Source of the DNA: Adiantum capillus-veneris
Lineage: Eukaryota; Streptophyta; Polypodiopsida; Polypodiales; Pteridaceae
Assembly (NCBI GenBank): GCA_014529385.2
Contig: CM043966.1
Span: 109,970,808 to 110,034,807, forward strand
Reading direction: 5' to 3'
DNA length: 64,000 bases
Shown here: one piece after another, positions 23,033 through 36,700 of the stretch
Numbering within the stretch: position 1 is the stretch's first letter
Layout of the letters: the number at the start of each line of letters is the position of its first letter
The notes under the pieces: model-generated
Database searches by the model: none
The model's input: only the letters and a program-made list of their open reading frames with translations
What the model was told of the DNA's origin: nothing
Translations under genes and position numbers: made by a program

Positions 23033-23050
23033 CCCTCAGTGAGGGCACCA
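23033..23050 (-). other. Element B primer-binding site
   Basis: Minus strand reads TGGTGCCCTCACTGAGGG, two bases inside the 5' LTR edge at 23053. The TGG start (complement of a tRNA CCA end) and its position support the call. The matching tRNA was not identified. Confidence 0.65.
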
Positions 23051-23052
23051 AA

Positions 23053-23222
23053 TGACGAACGCAAAGCGGACCCCGAACCCCGACGGCCTCTAGAACGTCG
23101 GGATCCGAATGGCGCGCCTCGAGCCTGCCACGGTAAAGCGCACTTGAGGCACCACCTAGGTTTGAGCAACTAGGACGCAAACCACGATGATAGGAACACC
23201 GCAAACTTACACACACACACAT

Positions 23223-23274
<52 letters not shown>

Positions 23275-24146
23275 AAATGATGAAAACCCTCGGGGGGGTG
23301 TGAGGGTGAATTATTTCTGCAGTATTTACAAAGTGTCACGCCGTGGTGGTAGAGAGGTGGGGAGAGGAGGTGGTGCAACCTACTTGGTGCGTTCTCTAAG
23401 ACGACTCCATGATTGTGAAACTTACTACCAAGAGCGTGTATACGTGTGTGCATCGACCATTGGAGTCGAGAGATAGGTGTGGTTCCCTTTGCATGGTGCA
23501 ATTCCCAAGGCAAACCCAACACTCAAGCCCCCTCCCCGTGATGGTGACAGTGTCAATCCTTCCCACTACACTCTACCAAATGCTTGGCTCCTCATGAATT
23601 GCCCCCGAACCCCCCCCCCGGATAGTGACCTCTCAATGCCAATTTATAGGTGTTGGTTTCTTGGATTATGGTAATCCGAGTGTGGTTAGGGTAAGCTTAA
23701 TCGGGGAGACAAAGCAAGTGGTGGGCCCCGTGTGGTTGACCCTCACTTTGTTTTGGGAGGTTTATTAAAAGATGGGAATCTCTAGGTGGGCCTTTGTGAC
23801 CATCACCTAGAGAGAGGATATTTACAAAAAAATGGGAATTTACAATGGCTCGGGTGAAAATTGAAGAAAATGATGAAAATGACCTACAAATTATTGGGAT
23901 GGTGTTGTGGTTGCGTGTTGCCGGTGAATGGTGTGTTGCCGGTGCGTCGGTGTCGAGCGTACTTCGTTTCGGGGTCGGACGAGGCATGCCAGTGGCGCAC
24001 TTCCTCTTTTTGTTGTTGGCGGCGCGTGCTTTGGATCCTTCATCTTTTTGTGGTTTTCGTAGTTGTAAAGTCCTTCGTTTTTGTCTGCATTAGTGGTGCG
24101 TATACGCGTGTGTGTGTGTGTGTGTACCTATGTGCATGTGGGCGGA

Positions 24147-24197
<51 letters not shown>

Positions 24198-24370
24198 GAG
24201 TGTGTGTGCGTGACTGCATGTGTGTAGTTGTATGTGTGCACGAGCGTGCGGTGGGAACGGGGGCTTATGTACATAATGTATATATGTTTTTTATATTTTT
24301 ATATTTCATCTTTTTTTCTTCTCTGTTCGACGGCCAACAGCAGCTACGCAAGCTTGGGGTGGGGGGGGGG

Positions 24371-24412
<42 letters not shown>

Positions 24413-24637
24413 TGTTGAGAGAGAGAGAGAACACGCTGCGCCTGTACAGGCCGAGAGGGAGAGAGAGCGGGAGGGCTGGCGGCTGCTTCCAAAACATAGC
24501 GCGAGAGAGGGAGAGGGGGTTGGGGGTGTGTGTGAGAGAGTGTAAGGATGAGGGAGAGGGTGAGGATGAGGGTGAGTGTGTAGTGTATGAAGGCGTGGGC
24601 TCCATGGTCATGCGCGTTGTGCCTTCGGGCTTGAAAC

Positions 24638-24684
<47 letters not shown>

Positions 24685-24965
24685 AGGTGGCACTAGAGGG
24701 AAGGGGAGTCTCCTAGGGTGGGTGCCCACCACGGGCGGGGGGGGGAAGAGAGTGTGTTAGAGGGGGGGGGGGGGGGGGGGGGGGTGTTGTCTTATCCTCC
24801 GTTTTGTATGCTGTCTCAAGGATGAGGGGGGGGTAGAAGTCAATGGTGTGGGAGGGATAGTGGGGATAGCGATCCAAGGGAAGGGTGAGTGAAGGCGAGG
24901 GGAGGGTGAGACGAGCGGGTGGGGAAGAGGGGGAAGGGGTTAGGGGAAGAATATTAGCGGGCCAA

Positions 24966-25002
<37 letters not shown>

Positions 25003-25460
25003 AAAGGGTGAGTGTGTAAAAATACGAGAGAGCGGAGGGGAGGGTTTCCATGCGGCTCAACAAAGAGGGAGCACGAGAGAGGGGTTGGGGTGAGTGCTCA
25101 AAGCTTGCGCCTGGCCGGGGGATGGTAAATTTAGAGAGAGGTATGTAGGGAAAGTGAGAGAGAAAGAGAGGGGGTGTTATTTCATCTAATGCTCGTCGGG
25201 CGAGGGGGGGGATAAACTACGTGGGGCGATTAAGGGTACCTGAAATCGAGGGAGGCCGGTTAGGCTGGGGTATGGACCAACGGGTCTGAGGGTGACAAGG
25301 CCGGCAAATCGAAAGGGGGGGGGGGGGTCATGCCCGTAGGGGTGTTGGGAGGATGGACCAGGCGATGCCGAGCCTTCCAACAGTGTTGCCAAGGCTTCAA
25401 CAGAGGAAAAATAATTTTTTTTTTTCTTCTTTTTCTTGGATTTTCAAAAGTCGGCTATCA
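23053..25460 (-). repeat. Element B 5' LTR (2408 bp)
   Basis: Starts TGACGAACGCAAAG and ends GTCGGCTATCA, collinear with the 3' LTR at 16698-19151. Differences are mainly in tract lengths: an extra GA tract at about 23226-23270, a (TA)n run near 24158-24190, (GT)n at 24374-24412, (GA)n at about 24642-24680 and a 36-base G run at 24966-25001. The two LTRs look similar enough outside the tracts that insertion is not ancient; an exact divergence needs an alignment. Confidence 0.85.
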
Positions 25461-26624
25461 GTAGGTGAAGACATTGACCTACAATAGAGATGAGGTGTTG
25501 AGGAGGGTGCTCTATAAGGAAGAGATTATCTTGGTTTTGGAGCAATGTCATGAGGAGAGTGGGCACCAAGGAAAAGACCAGGTGTTGTTTCAAGTGTTGA
25601 GGGCAGGCTTTTGGTAGCCTTCAGTAGTGAAGGATGTACACTATTGGTGCAAACCTTGCCACAAGTGCCATACCATGGGTGAAAGATGGCCGGTATCCGA
25701 CTTGCACGGAGACATCATTGTTCAAAATTCTTTCAAGAAGTTGGGTTTGGATGCTATCGGTCCACTCCCTATGTCCACGAGTGGTAAGAAATATGTTGTG
25801 GTAGCCATTGACTACATCACTAGGTGAATTGAGGACAAAGCTGTGAAGGAGGTAAATGCACATGTTGTGGCTCATTTTTCTTTGATAGCATTTGTTGCCA
25901 TTTCAGAGAATCATGGCTACTTATTCGTGATAAAGGCCAAGGTTTTAGAAGCAAGCTTATGCGGGCATTGGTGGAGAAGCTAAGCATTCAACCTTGATTT
26001 TCCTCACCCAATCATCCCCAATGCAATGGTCTAGTGGAGAGTGCCAATGGGAAAATCATCAAAATGTTGAAAAAATATGTGTATAAGCAAGAGATAAAGT
26101 GGAAGGTGAATCTAGAGAAGTGTCTGTGGACATACAGGACATCCTACAAAGTGGAAACCAACTTTAGTCCATTCAAGTTGGTCTATGGTAAGGAGGAAGT
26201 TCTTTCAATGCATGCATAGCTAGGTGCTTTGAAGGGTATGTGGTGCACCAATGCCACTCCACAAGAGGTTTTACAAGATCAAATGGTCAGCCTTGAAGCA
26301 TTGTAAATGGATAGCGAAGCAACATCGGACTACTATGTAAAGCAACGAGAGAGGCGGATTGCTAAAGTCAATAAGAGTCTGCCAGAAAAGAAGATAGAGG
26401 AAGGAGACCTACTAATGAAGTACAAGAGCTATTTGGACTTCACCATTCAGAATAAATTCAAGAAGAAGTGGACGGCGGGCCCATACAAGGTACACAAGGC
26501 TTTTTCAAATGGGACCTATCAGCTAGTCAGAGCTGAAGGTAAACTTCTTAGGCACATGGTGAATGGTGTTAGCTCAAGATGTACTTTGACAAAGGGGTGG
26601 TTTTTGATGTGCATCAAATTGTAG
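25461..26624 (+). pseudogene. Element A integrase (decayed, continues from 16697)
   Basis: Resumes the element A frame after the nested insertion. The His/Cys zinc domain reads HYWCKPCHKCHTMG near 25640-25680. The catalytic core has the first Asp in LGLDAIGPLPMS, the second in RDKGQGFRSKL (about 25929-25960) and the Glu in NGLVESANGKIIK (about 26027-26060). 26307-26624 is the C-terminal domain (KFKKKWTAGPYKVHKAF, GTYQLV). Stops after ITR at 25826 and elsewhere make it non-functional. Integrase would insert the DNA copy into the genome. Confidence 0.8.
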
Positions 26625-26793
26625 CCAAGGGGGTTGGGCAACTCACCTAAACTTTTGCAATGTGCACAAGAGGTGAAGCTTTGTACATAGTCTGTACATA
26701 TGGTTGTGGTAATGTGAATGCTTTTGGTTGCTTGTTCAGTGTGTTAGTTTTCAAAGTTCTGTACATATGCTTTTGGTCAAACATAAATGTTCG

Positions 26794-29255
<2,462 letters not shown>

Positions 29256-29494
29256 ATCATTATAAATCCATGTTTTAGGGATGCCTTGATGTCTACTACA
29301 AAAAAGGGGGTTTCTTCATAGATTATAACAAAATGCCTACAGAATATTGATAGAGTTAAGGGTTCCATGAAGGACATATGCAAGTGAATAGTGCTTGATT
29401 TTATGTCAATTAATTGTTTGTATTGAATGGGTGGACCAATTGCTAGCAAAAACGATTGATCAACGTAATGGTGATTTGCCCCAAGGGCTCAATA

Positions 29495-30000
29495 TCTTTG
29501 GTGGTGATTGATACCTCTCTAAAAGAGAAAACAATTACCTTTTTAACATAGGTGTACGAGCATGCTATCCTCCACACAGGGGCCCCCAAAATATCACAAC
29601 AATTATAACCAACAATACCTAAGTCGACTACAAGGTGTAGGCTTGGCCATTCTAGAGAAGTACATCGGGCTCACATGGGTACCATGTGTGGACCATATAT
29701 TGAATCTTCTCTATACATCGGGGAAATGCCATTTTTAAAGCATGTGATACTAGATTCCAATCATGTGGTGAAATTTATTAGAACGCATCAGTTCACCCAA
29801 CCCCTATTTTGGACCAAGTAATTTTTGCTCCACACTTGGATAAACCAAACTACATGAGTTGCTAGACCATGTTGATCCTCCTATGAAAACATGTACCTAA
29901 TGAAACCCTACCATGTAGGTCCATAACTGCATAAATGCAAAAATGTATGTGGGACACTACGTCCCAAAATTTGTTGCTCCTACATGACCTTTTCATGTCT
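29495..30000 (+). pseudogene. hAT-type transposase remnant (DUF659-like core)
   Basis: Plus-strand pieces appear in the expected order for the N-terminal half of a plant hAT transposase catalytic domain. VIDTSLKEKTITFL then VYEHAILHTGAP correspond to the D-S-x-x-x-K-x-x-x-Y-L segment with the first catalytic Asp region. LAILEKYIGLTWVPCVDHIL matches the conserved W-x-P-C-x-x-H-x-L-N-L box (about 29652-29720), and VVKFIRTHQFTQPLFW follows. Stops and frame changes interrupt it. The dimerisation domain was not found downstream; the piggyBac-like insert at 30686 may separate it. This rests on pattern recognition only. Confidence 0.5.
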
Positions 30001-30681
30001 CTGAAGAGCAAAATGGATGAAATCATTCAAGCTTATCACATCCTACTTTAAAAAATAAATCAAAGAATATTTTAAAATGAAATAGAACAAATTCATATGC
30101 ATACCTGGAGGTTGAACACAGTGTTCACTTACCCATAGTCAAATGCACACGACCAAATCTCCTACCTAAAAAGGCCTAGTAACACTAATTAAGAAAATAG
30201 TGAAAATCAAGTAGTACTACACTGATAAACATAGGTGTTGCCCTTGTAGTCCAAACCCCTTGGCTAGAGTCTGTATAAAAGCTGCTTGATCTAGCAACCA
30301 ATGGTGACCAACATAGTCTACTGTGTCTAATAGTGATTTGGAATCAACATGGGAATTTGAACTTTTCCACTACGCTTGACAGATTGTGGACTTCTTTCCT
30401 TGAAAGTACAAATGTTGTGAGATCAAACCGCATCAACACCTATGGAGTGATTGTATAGTAGAGTTGAGTTATACCCCTGAAAATACCACTTGTAAGACAT
30501 AATCACTACTACAACTAAGCAATAGATCTTTTCCAATTGGAATCTTATTCACAACAACTAGATCATGAAAGAATCTTAGCTCTCCATGAACAAAAGAGAA
30601 AGATGGATACTATCCCAAAGAAATTAGTCATACTAAACTTTCTTTGGTGTTTTAACAAGAGATTCCCTACTTTGAGCTCCC
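30001..30681. other. AT-rich spacer, no gene recognised
   Basis: No reading frame or repeat in this stretch gave a family I recognise. It may contain further decayed hAT sequence. Confidence 0.4.
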
Positions 30682-30685
30682 TTAA

Positions 30686-32024
30686 CACTAGAATGGTAAC
30701 ATAACACTTTTATGTCCTTGGACACTTTTGTGTCCTGTTAAGTGACCATTTTGCTTGAATTATTTGAAGAGTATGAAAATGAATTTCTAGGTGCTATATA
30801 TCCACAAAATTTCCTTATGAGCTAAAAAAAACTTAGCATTTTTTTTTAGTATCGATCTCACCATTAACCTTACTCTTGCACAACATTTTTGAACCTAAAC
30901 TGTGTCAAAAAACGGGTCCTATTTTTGGCTTTTTTTTAAATTTTTGGCAACTATACCACTCTAAACTTCATGTTTGTGAGGTTTAGATGGCTAGAGGTTA
31001 GGCATTCATAGTTCTCAACATGTTTTGATACTTGTAGGGAGAGCTAAGTGTTAATATTGAAAGTTATGACCAATTTACAAGAATTGCATAATCCTGTTTT
31101 TTGGGCAAAATTAGCACTTTTATGATTTTTTTGGTGGCTTTCTTGATATCCAAACTCAATTTTGAGTGTGCAAGTGTAATGTATAACATAAAGCTAATCT
31201 TCCTTGAGTTTTGAGGGACCTAATATGCTATATAGCATAGTATATGATGATGGTTGAGTTTTTTGATTGCTGAAGAATACGATACATTTTAGAGTAGCAA
31301 GTATAACTTTCTCAATAGTGCTATTTTCTTAGGCCAATTGTGTGTATTTTGTAGGTAGTAACCATATCTAATCATAGACTACAAACTTGGCTAGATATTG
31401 AGTAGTTTCTATGGGTTTCTAGAGGTCATAATGCTAAACCTAGTTTTTTCATTTTTGCTGTATTTAGCACTTTATCATTTCCCCCAAGGTTCCAATTGTA
31501 AGAGATCCATTATCCTTTGGACATGCTCCATGGCTCCTTTTGAATCCAAAGTCCCAAAGGGAACTAAGAAAACATGTATATAGTATCTGTATTGAGCATG
31601 ACTATAGAAACTTTGATGATAGGTCCATAGAATGGCAAAAATGCAACTTTTTTGTACCTTTTTTTTTTGCCCAAAAAAACATTAGTGAGGTAAAAGCAAC
31701 CATATGTTTTCGTCACCAACCCATTGAAGTTAACGGGGGATTTTATCTCATGTCCTACAAAAATCCCCACTCTTATTTATATGCAATCAATCGTAAGAAA
31801 TTGTTGTTTTGGGCAAAATTCACTGGTCCATCAACTTTGGAGGCTTGTAGTGACCAAGGGATGAGAAAAATTACAAGTTTCTCATTTTTTCCATATGTAG
31901 TAGTTATTGAACTATAAGCTGATGAAAGGATTTTTCAAAATGACTGGATCTATTATGGTTTTGGAAATTTTTCCCAAAACCTTGAAAGGACACTTTTATG
32001 TCCTGTTAGGTTACCATTCTAGTG
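30686..32024. mobile_element. piggyBac-like non-autonomous DNA transposon (1339 bp)
   Basis: Terminal inverted repeats are CACTAGAATGGTAAC at 30686-30700 and its exact complement at 32010-32024; with one mismatch they extend to 21 of 22 bases. Both ends are flanked by TTAA (30682-30685 and 32025-32028), the target site duplicated by piggyBac transposases. Subterminal motifs are shared too: CACTTTTATGTCC just inside the left end and GGACACTTTTATGTCCTGTT just inside the right. The interior is AT-rich. Its longest frame (31540-31917, 125 residues) has no transposase motif, so the element is non-autonomous. The combination of CACTAGA-type ends and TTAA is diagnostic by established knowledge of the superfamily. 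Confidence 0.75.
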
Positions 32025-32028
32025 TTAA

Positions 32029-33457
32029 TCAATTTATGCCATCCCTTGAATTAGGTGATGGATATCTAGGCTATGCCTACTTGCTACCCATAGAAAGAAT
32101 CATCTATGTTAATTGCACCTTGCACATAGAGCCAATGATTGAAAGTGCCCGCTGGTGTACACGTACACAACAATCACAAGCCAATCTATTGGCCACCATT
32201 CTTCCTGAACAAATTAGCTGATGTTATAACAGAAGCGTAAACTATGGTTTCATGGAATGAGTCCACGATACTGGCATGCCATGCATGCATATTAGAAAAA
32301 TAGTGTGATAAGCCCTTGGCTTCAATTACAATCTTAACAATATGATCCAATGACATACATGTTTTGCACGTTTTGTATTGGTATGGATACATCATAGCTA
32401 GTCATTGTCAACCATAACTGTGAGTTATATCCTATTATTGTCAGTTTACTAAGCTTGTGTGTCGTTATCCTTGATCTCGAGTCAATGGAAAACACTTTGG
32501 CATGGAATAGAAGCCTTGCTTTGCCCTAAGTCTATCAAAGAAATTTGCTTTGCACAGTAGAGAAATCCTTTTCAAATCAAAAGTTAAATATAGAAAACAA
32601 GTAGAACTTGAAATTGGCTAACCTTATTGCCCCTTTGAGAAGGGTTGCATTTTCTTGAAGCTGGCTCATAGCCATGTGTACTGATAAATTTAGAGTTGGT
32701 GGATATCCCTTGTATGCCCTCTTGGCTTGGTTCATTGTGAACTCTAGTAATAAAACCCATGTATAAAAATTTTCCCCAGGTTCGTATGATAATAACATAT
32801 TCCAAACTTTGAAAACTTCTTGCAATATATCGTAAATTTAAGCCTTCATTTGAATAAATACCTAAAAAAATAAGATAGGATGGAGCTTGTGCTCTTATCC
32901 AACAACCTCTACTACTGACAAACAAATGGCAATGCAAAAGAAAATCCACCTTGTCGAGCTTTTTTAGAGAATTAACCTTGTTGAATCATGCAACTTATTG
33001 AGAATCATGAGATTGGCCAATGTTGAAAGCTTAGCTATCAAATATCATCTTCTTGTCAATCTCTACTTGACCAAAGCGACATTTTCTTGTCAAGTTGTCA
33101 TGGTTTTAAAAAAATTGCACAAGTAATAGGTTCAAAATGTGAAACTGAAAGTATCAAATGGCTAGAATCCCCACCATCGGCATTAAAAGTTGTAGCATAA
33201 AGTAGACGTCTTGCCTCCACATATAAAACTACATTTTAAGACTTGCTTAATGAGTACTAATTAGCAAATGCAACAAACTTTCATGAGAGCCTTGCCATAG
33301 CAAAACTTGAAACCCCAAACTTGGAGATGGAGAAAGAGAAACTTCTATCGATTTTTTAGATTGCAAAGAGTTGGCCATGTCGAACACCTTTGTACCCATC
33401 AAAAAGTCTTGTAGCAAGCCTTATAATACCAGGGTGAAAGCATAGAATGGTGTCTAA
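32029..33457. other. AT-rich stretch, no gene recognised
   Basis: Minus-strand frames 32949-32584 and 32825-32577 overlap in different phases and might be fragments of one decayed transposase, but no catalytic motif is visible. Nothing else was supportable. Confidence 0.35.
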
Positions 33458-33485
33458 ATACTTGGTGTCCATGGACACCAAGTAT
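33458..33485. repeat. Perfect 28-bp palindrome
   Basis: ATACTTGGTGTCC and its complement GGACACCAAGTAT meet around a central AT with no spacer. Partly matching arms continue outward (AGCATAGAATGGTGTC on the left, GGCACCATAGCT on the right). It lies about 220 bp upstream of the transposase reading frame and could mark the edge of that element or a cruciform-forming site. Confidence 0.8.
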
Positions 33486-33707
33486 CATGCTATGGATGGC
33501 ACCATAGCTGGGCTTTTAAGTCAATAATTTTTAAAAGAATATAGGTAAGATAACTGACATCACGACTCCACTATTTGGATTGAAAGACATGGAGCAGTTA
33601 GCACGCGTGGACCTCTCCCTCTCTCTCTCCCTTTCTATCTCTCTCTCTCAGATGGCCTCCAATGCCCATCTCCATCTCTCTCTCTCTCCTACTCTCCTGT
33701 TCAGAAT

Positions 33708-36700
33708 ATGGATGATGGAGACTCCCTTCCTCTCGCTTTGGTTCCAGCTCATACCTCCTCACAAGCAGCAATGGAGCTTCTTGAACTCAACAATGCAGCA
33801 CAAATGGATTTCAATTCACTATTATAGTCAGGAAGTTTTGTACGACTTCATTCATTTCAAACTACTGCAGACTGTTCTAGGATGGTGGACGACGGATTTT
33901 ATGATGAGGCACATGGAATAGATATAGCGCAGGTGCACTCCAAGAGAAAGGTTTGTATAAATGAGGATGAAATTATTGCAGTGAGGAAGTATGAAGCACA
34001 GGCTAAACGTGAGTACAGAAAGCGATGTCGTGCAAGAAAGCAAGTACAGCCAAGCGTCAACACTGGAGCGGAATATTGTCATAGGGAGGACGTCGATGTA
34101 CACACAAAGGAAGACAAGAAGCAACATACTATTCAGAATATTGTTCAGCACATTGTGAGACAGCTGCATAGTTACGGGAAAGAAGGTAAGAATGCAATTC
34201 TTCAAGGTGTTTTCAATGATGATAGAATCTTTCCATTATGTGAAGTTTTGTATCTTCTTGCAAATGGCCTTATTTCTGCACTCAAGGTCTCCTTACAGGA
34301 ATTAAAGATTCCAAAATCATCTGCTGACGAGATGTTTTTAAAACGAAGCACATTCAGCATGTTGGTGAATGGATTACTGCATGATAATGGGAGCCAAGGT
34401 AGAGGTGTTACTCTACATAAAGTGGCAAAGCTATTAAATGTGCATCCAAGGAATTTATATTCAGCTTTGGGTAGACTTGACAGTGATCCTATGTCAAGTA
34501 CGCTGAGGTTCGACTTATGCAAAAGGAAGTCAGGAAATGTTGGGTCCTTATCAACGGAATTGAAGCAGACAATTATTACATTTTGGATAGAGCACAGTAG
34601 GGTGTCTCCAAACAAGAAAGATATTTGTCGGAAACGATTGGGCAGAAAACATTATCAAGAGCATCCCATACACTTACTTGATGAATCTCAAGTAAACATG
34701 TCTCATTCTTACAATGAATAACTCTCAAGTGAAACATCTCACTCTTATGAATAGCTACCCATTGGGTGTTATGGAGTTGTGTACATCCTCCTATATGTGA
34801 TATGTAGCCAAGTAATGTATCAAGATAGTCCATTGTCTCTACCTACGCTATTATGTGTGCTATATTGCACAAGTGTAGCCCAATGTCCCTGTCTATGCTA
34901 TAAGTGTGCCATGTAAAAGGACTCTATTGTAGTCAGATAGCAACATGTGTGCTATACAGTAAAAGTGTGTGTAAGAATAGCACAATGTTCTTGTCTATGA
35001 TTTGATGTGTGGTATGTGAAAGAGCTATATTACATATTGAGAGCACTATGTGTGCCATATAGCGTTAGTGTGTGTAATAAGAGTCCAATGTCCCTATCTA
35101 TGCTACTATGTCATAGTATTTCTTGCACTATGAGTGCTATATAGCATAACTATGTGTAATAATAGCCCGATGGTCCTGTCTATGCTATTATGTGTGCCAT
35201 GTAGCAGGACTCTATCAGAGTATGACAACATCATGTCTGCTATATAGCAGACATGTGTGTATAATAGCACAACATACCTATCTATGGTATTATGCGTGCT
35301 ATCATATTTTATAATATTATGAGAGCACTATGTGTGCTACATAGCAGATGTTAGTGTAATAGTAGCACGGTATCCATGTTTATGCTATTATGTGTGCTAT
35401 GCAGAGTGTGATATGTGTAATAATAGCACAATATCCCTATCTATGCTCTTTTGTGTGTTATGTAGAAGAATTGTGTTATAATATGAGAGCACTATGTGTG
35501 CTGTATAGAAGACGTGTGTGATGTGTGTGTAATAATAGCTAAAAATCCCTATCTATGCTATTATGTGTTATATAACAAAATTGAGCATGTAATGAAATCT
35601 GAGTTATCTATCTATGCTATTATATGTGCTATGTCGCATAGCTATATGTATTTATACCAATGCATCTGTAGCTATGCTATTATGTGTGATATATAACAAA
35701 ATGTAATTCTAATGCATTTTTTTTTCAAGCAGACAGAGTATTTCTTGAAGTTTAAAGATAGCCACCCACATGTGACAATTGGGCAAAGGTCCTTTGATAA
35801 GTTGAAGCCTTGGTTCGTGCGAAAGTTGAAAGATCGAAATACTTGCTGTTGTGTCTATCATATCAAACTGATGTATCTCAAAGATGCGTTTAATGTTATG
35901 CGCTCATCTACTTTTGGTTTTCATGGGACATGTAAATGCAATGTTTGCAAATCAGATGGGGTGAATGCGGAATGTCTTGTTGTTGAGCACTCATTTTCAG
36001 GGATCACGAAGTTGTGGGAATCATGCATATGTATAAAGGCTGAGGGGGATATGTTCAATAAACACACCTGCTTGATGGGCCAATGCAAAAACTGTGGTGT
36101 GGAAAAGCTCAGCCTTTGTCCACGAGAACTTGCAGTGATGACAAAGACAGTTCCACTGCTGCAAGTCTTCGAGGACATTAAAGTTCAAACTAAGCATGGT
36201 CTAAGTAAGAGAAAGATGTTGTCACTCAAACAGGTGTCTTTAAGTGAGTTGATATGCAGGATAAAAGACAACATCAGAATCTTCATCGAGCACAATTTCA
36301 CTTACAGATGGCAGGCACATCAATACAGAGAATGTTGGAAGGTGTTTCCTTCAGATACCATTATATTTGTAGTTGACTTTGCTGAAAATTACTCGTTCAA
36401 AGAGCAAAATGAAGTACAATCCATGCATTGGCGTACAGATCAATGCACCATCCTTGTTCACATAGCGTACATGCGTGACAACGAAGATGACAGTATTATC
36501 AAGCATATGCATTTCTACATCTCCGATGATAAGCAACATGATACGCTATTTGTCCAGCATTGTTTTCTTCTTTGTGATCAGTGGCTTAAAGACCAGGGGC
36601 TGAATTTCAAAATCACTGGGTGTGGTCAGATGGTGCAGCCTCGCATTTCAAGGCTACAAGACCATTTTACTTTGTTGCTAGATATTACCAACTAACAGGT

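Larger units (their letters stand above)
16698..25460 (-). mobile_element. Element B: complete non-autonomous LTR retrotransposon nested in element A
   Basis: Two LTRs of ~2.4 kb in direct orientation (16698-19151 and 23053-25460), both TG...CA, enclose 3.9 kb of internal sequence. A 4-bp target duplication GTAG flanks the whole (16694-16697 and 25461-25464), and the integrase frame of element A resumes directly after it. Transcription order on the minus strand is 5' LTR, primer-binding site, extra ORF with a zinc knuckle, gag, an unrecognised ORF region, polypurine tract, 3' LTR. No RT, RNase H, protease or integrase is present. LTR and gag are very close to element C, which can be regarded as its autonomous partner type. 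Confidence 0.85.

Noticed and set aside
31540-31917. 125-residue plus-strand frame inside the piggyBac-like element as a transposase
   Set aside because: No acidic catalytic triad or Cys-rich C-terminus; composition is that of AT-rich non-coding DNA.
32577-32949. A hAT dimerisation domain on the minus strand
   Set aside because: The frames overlap in different phases, lie on the strand opposite to the hAT core, and lack the usual W-W and C-terminal motifs.
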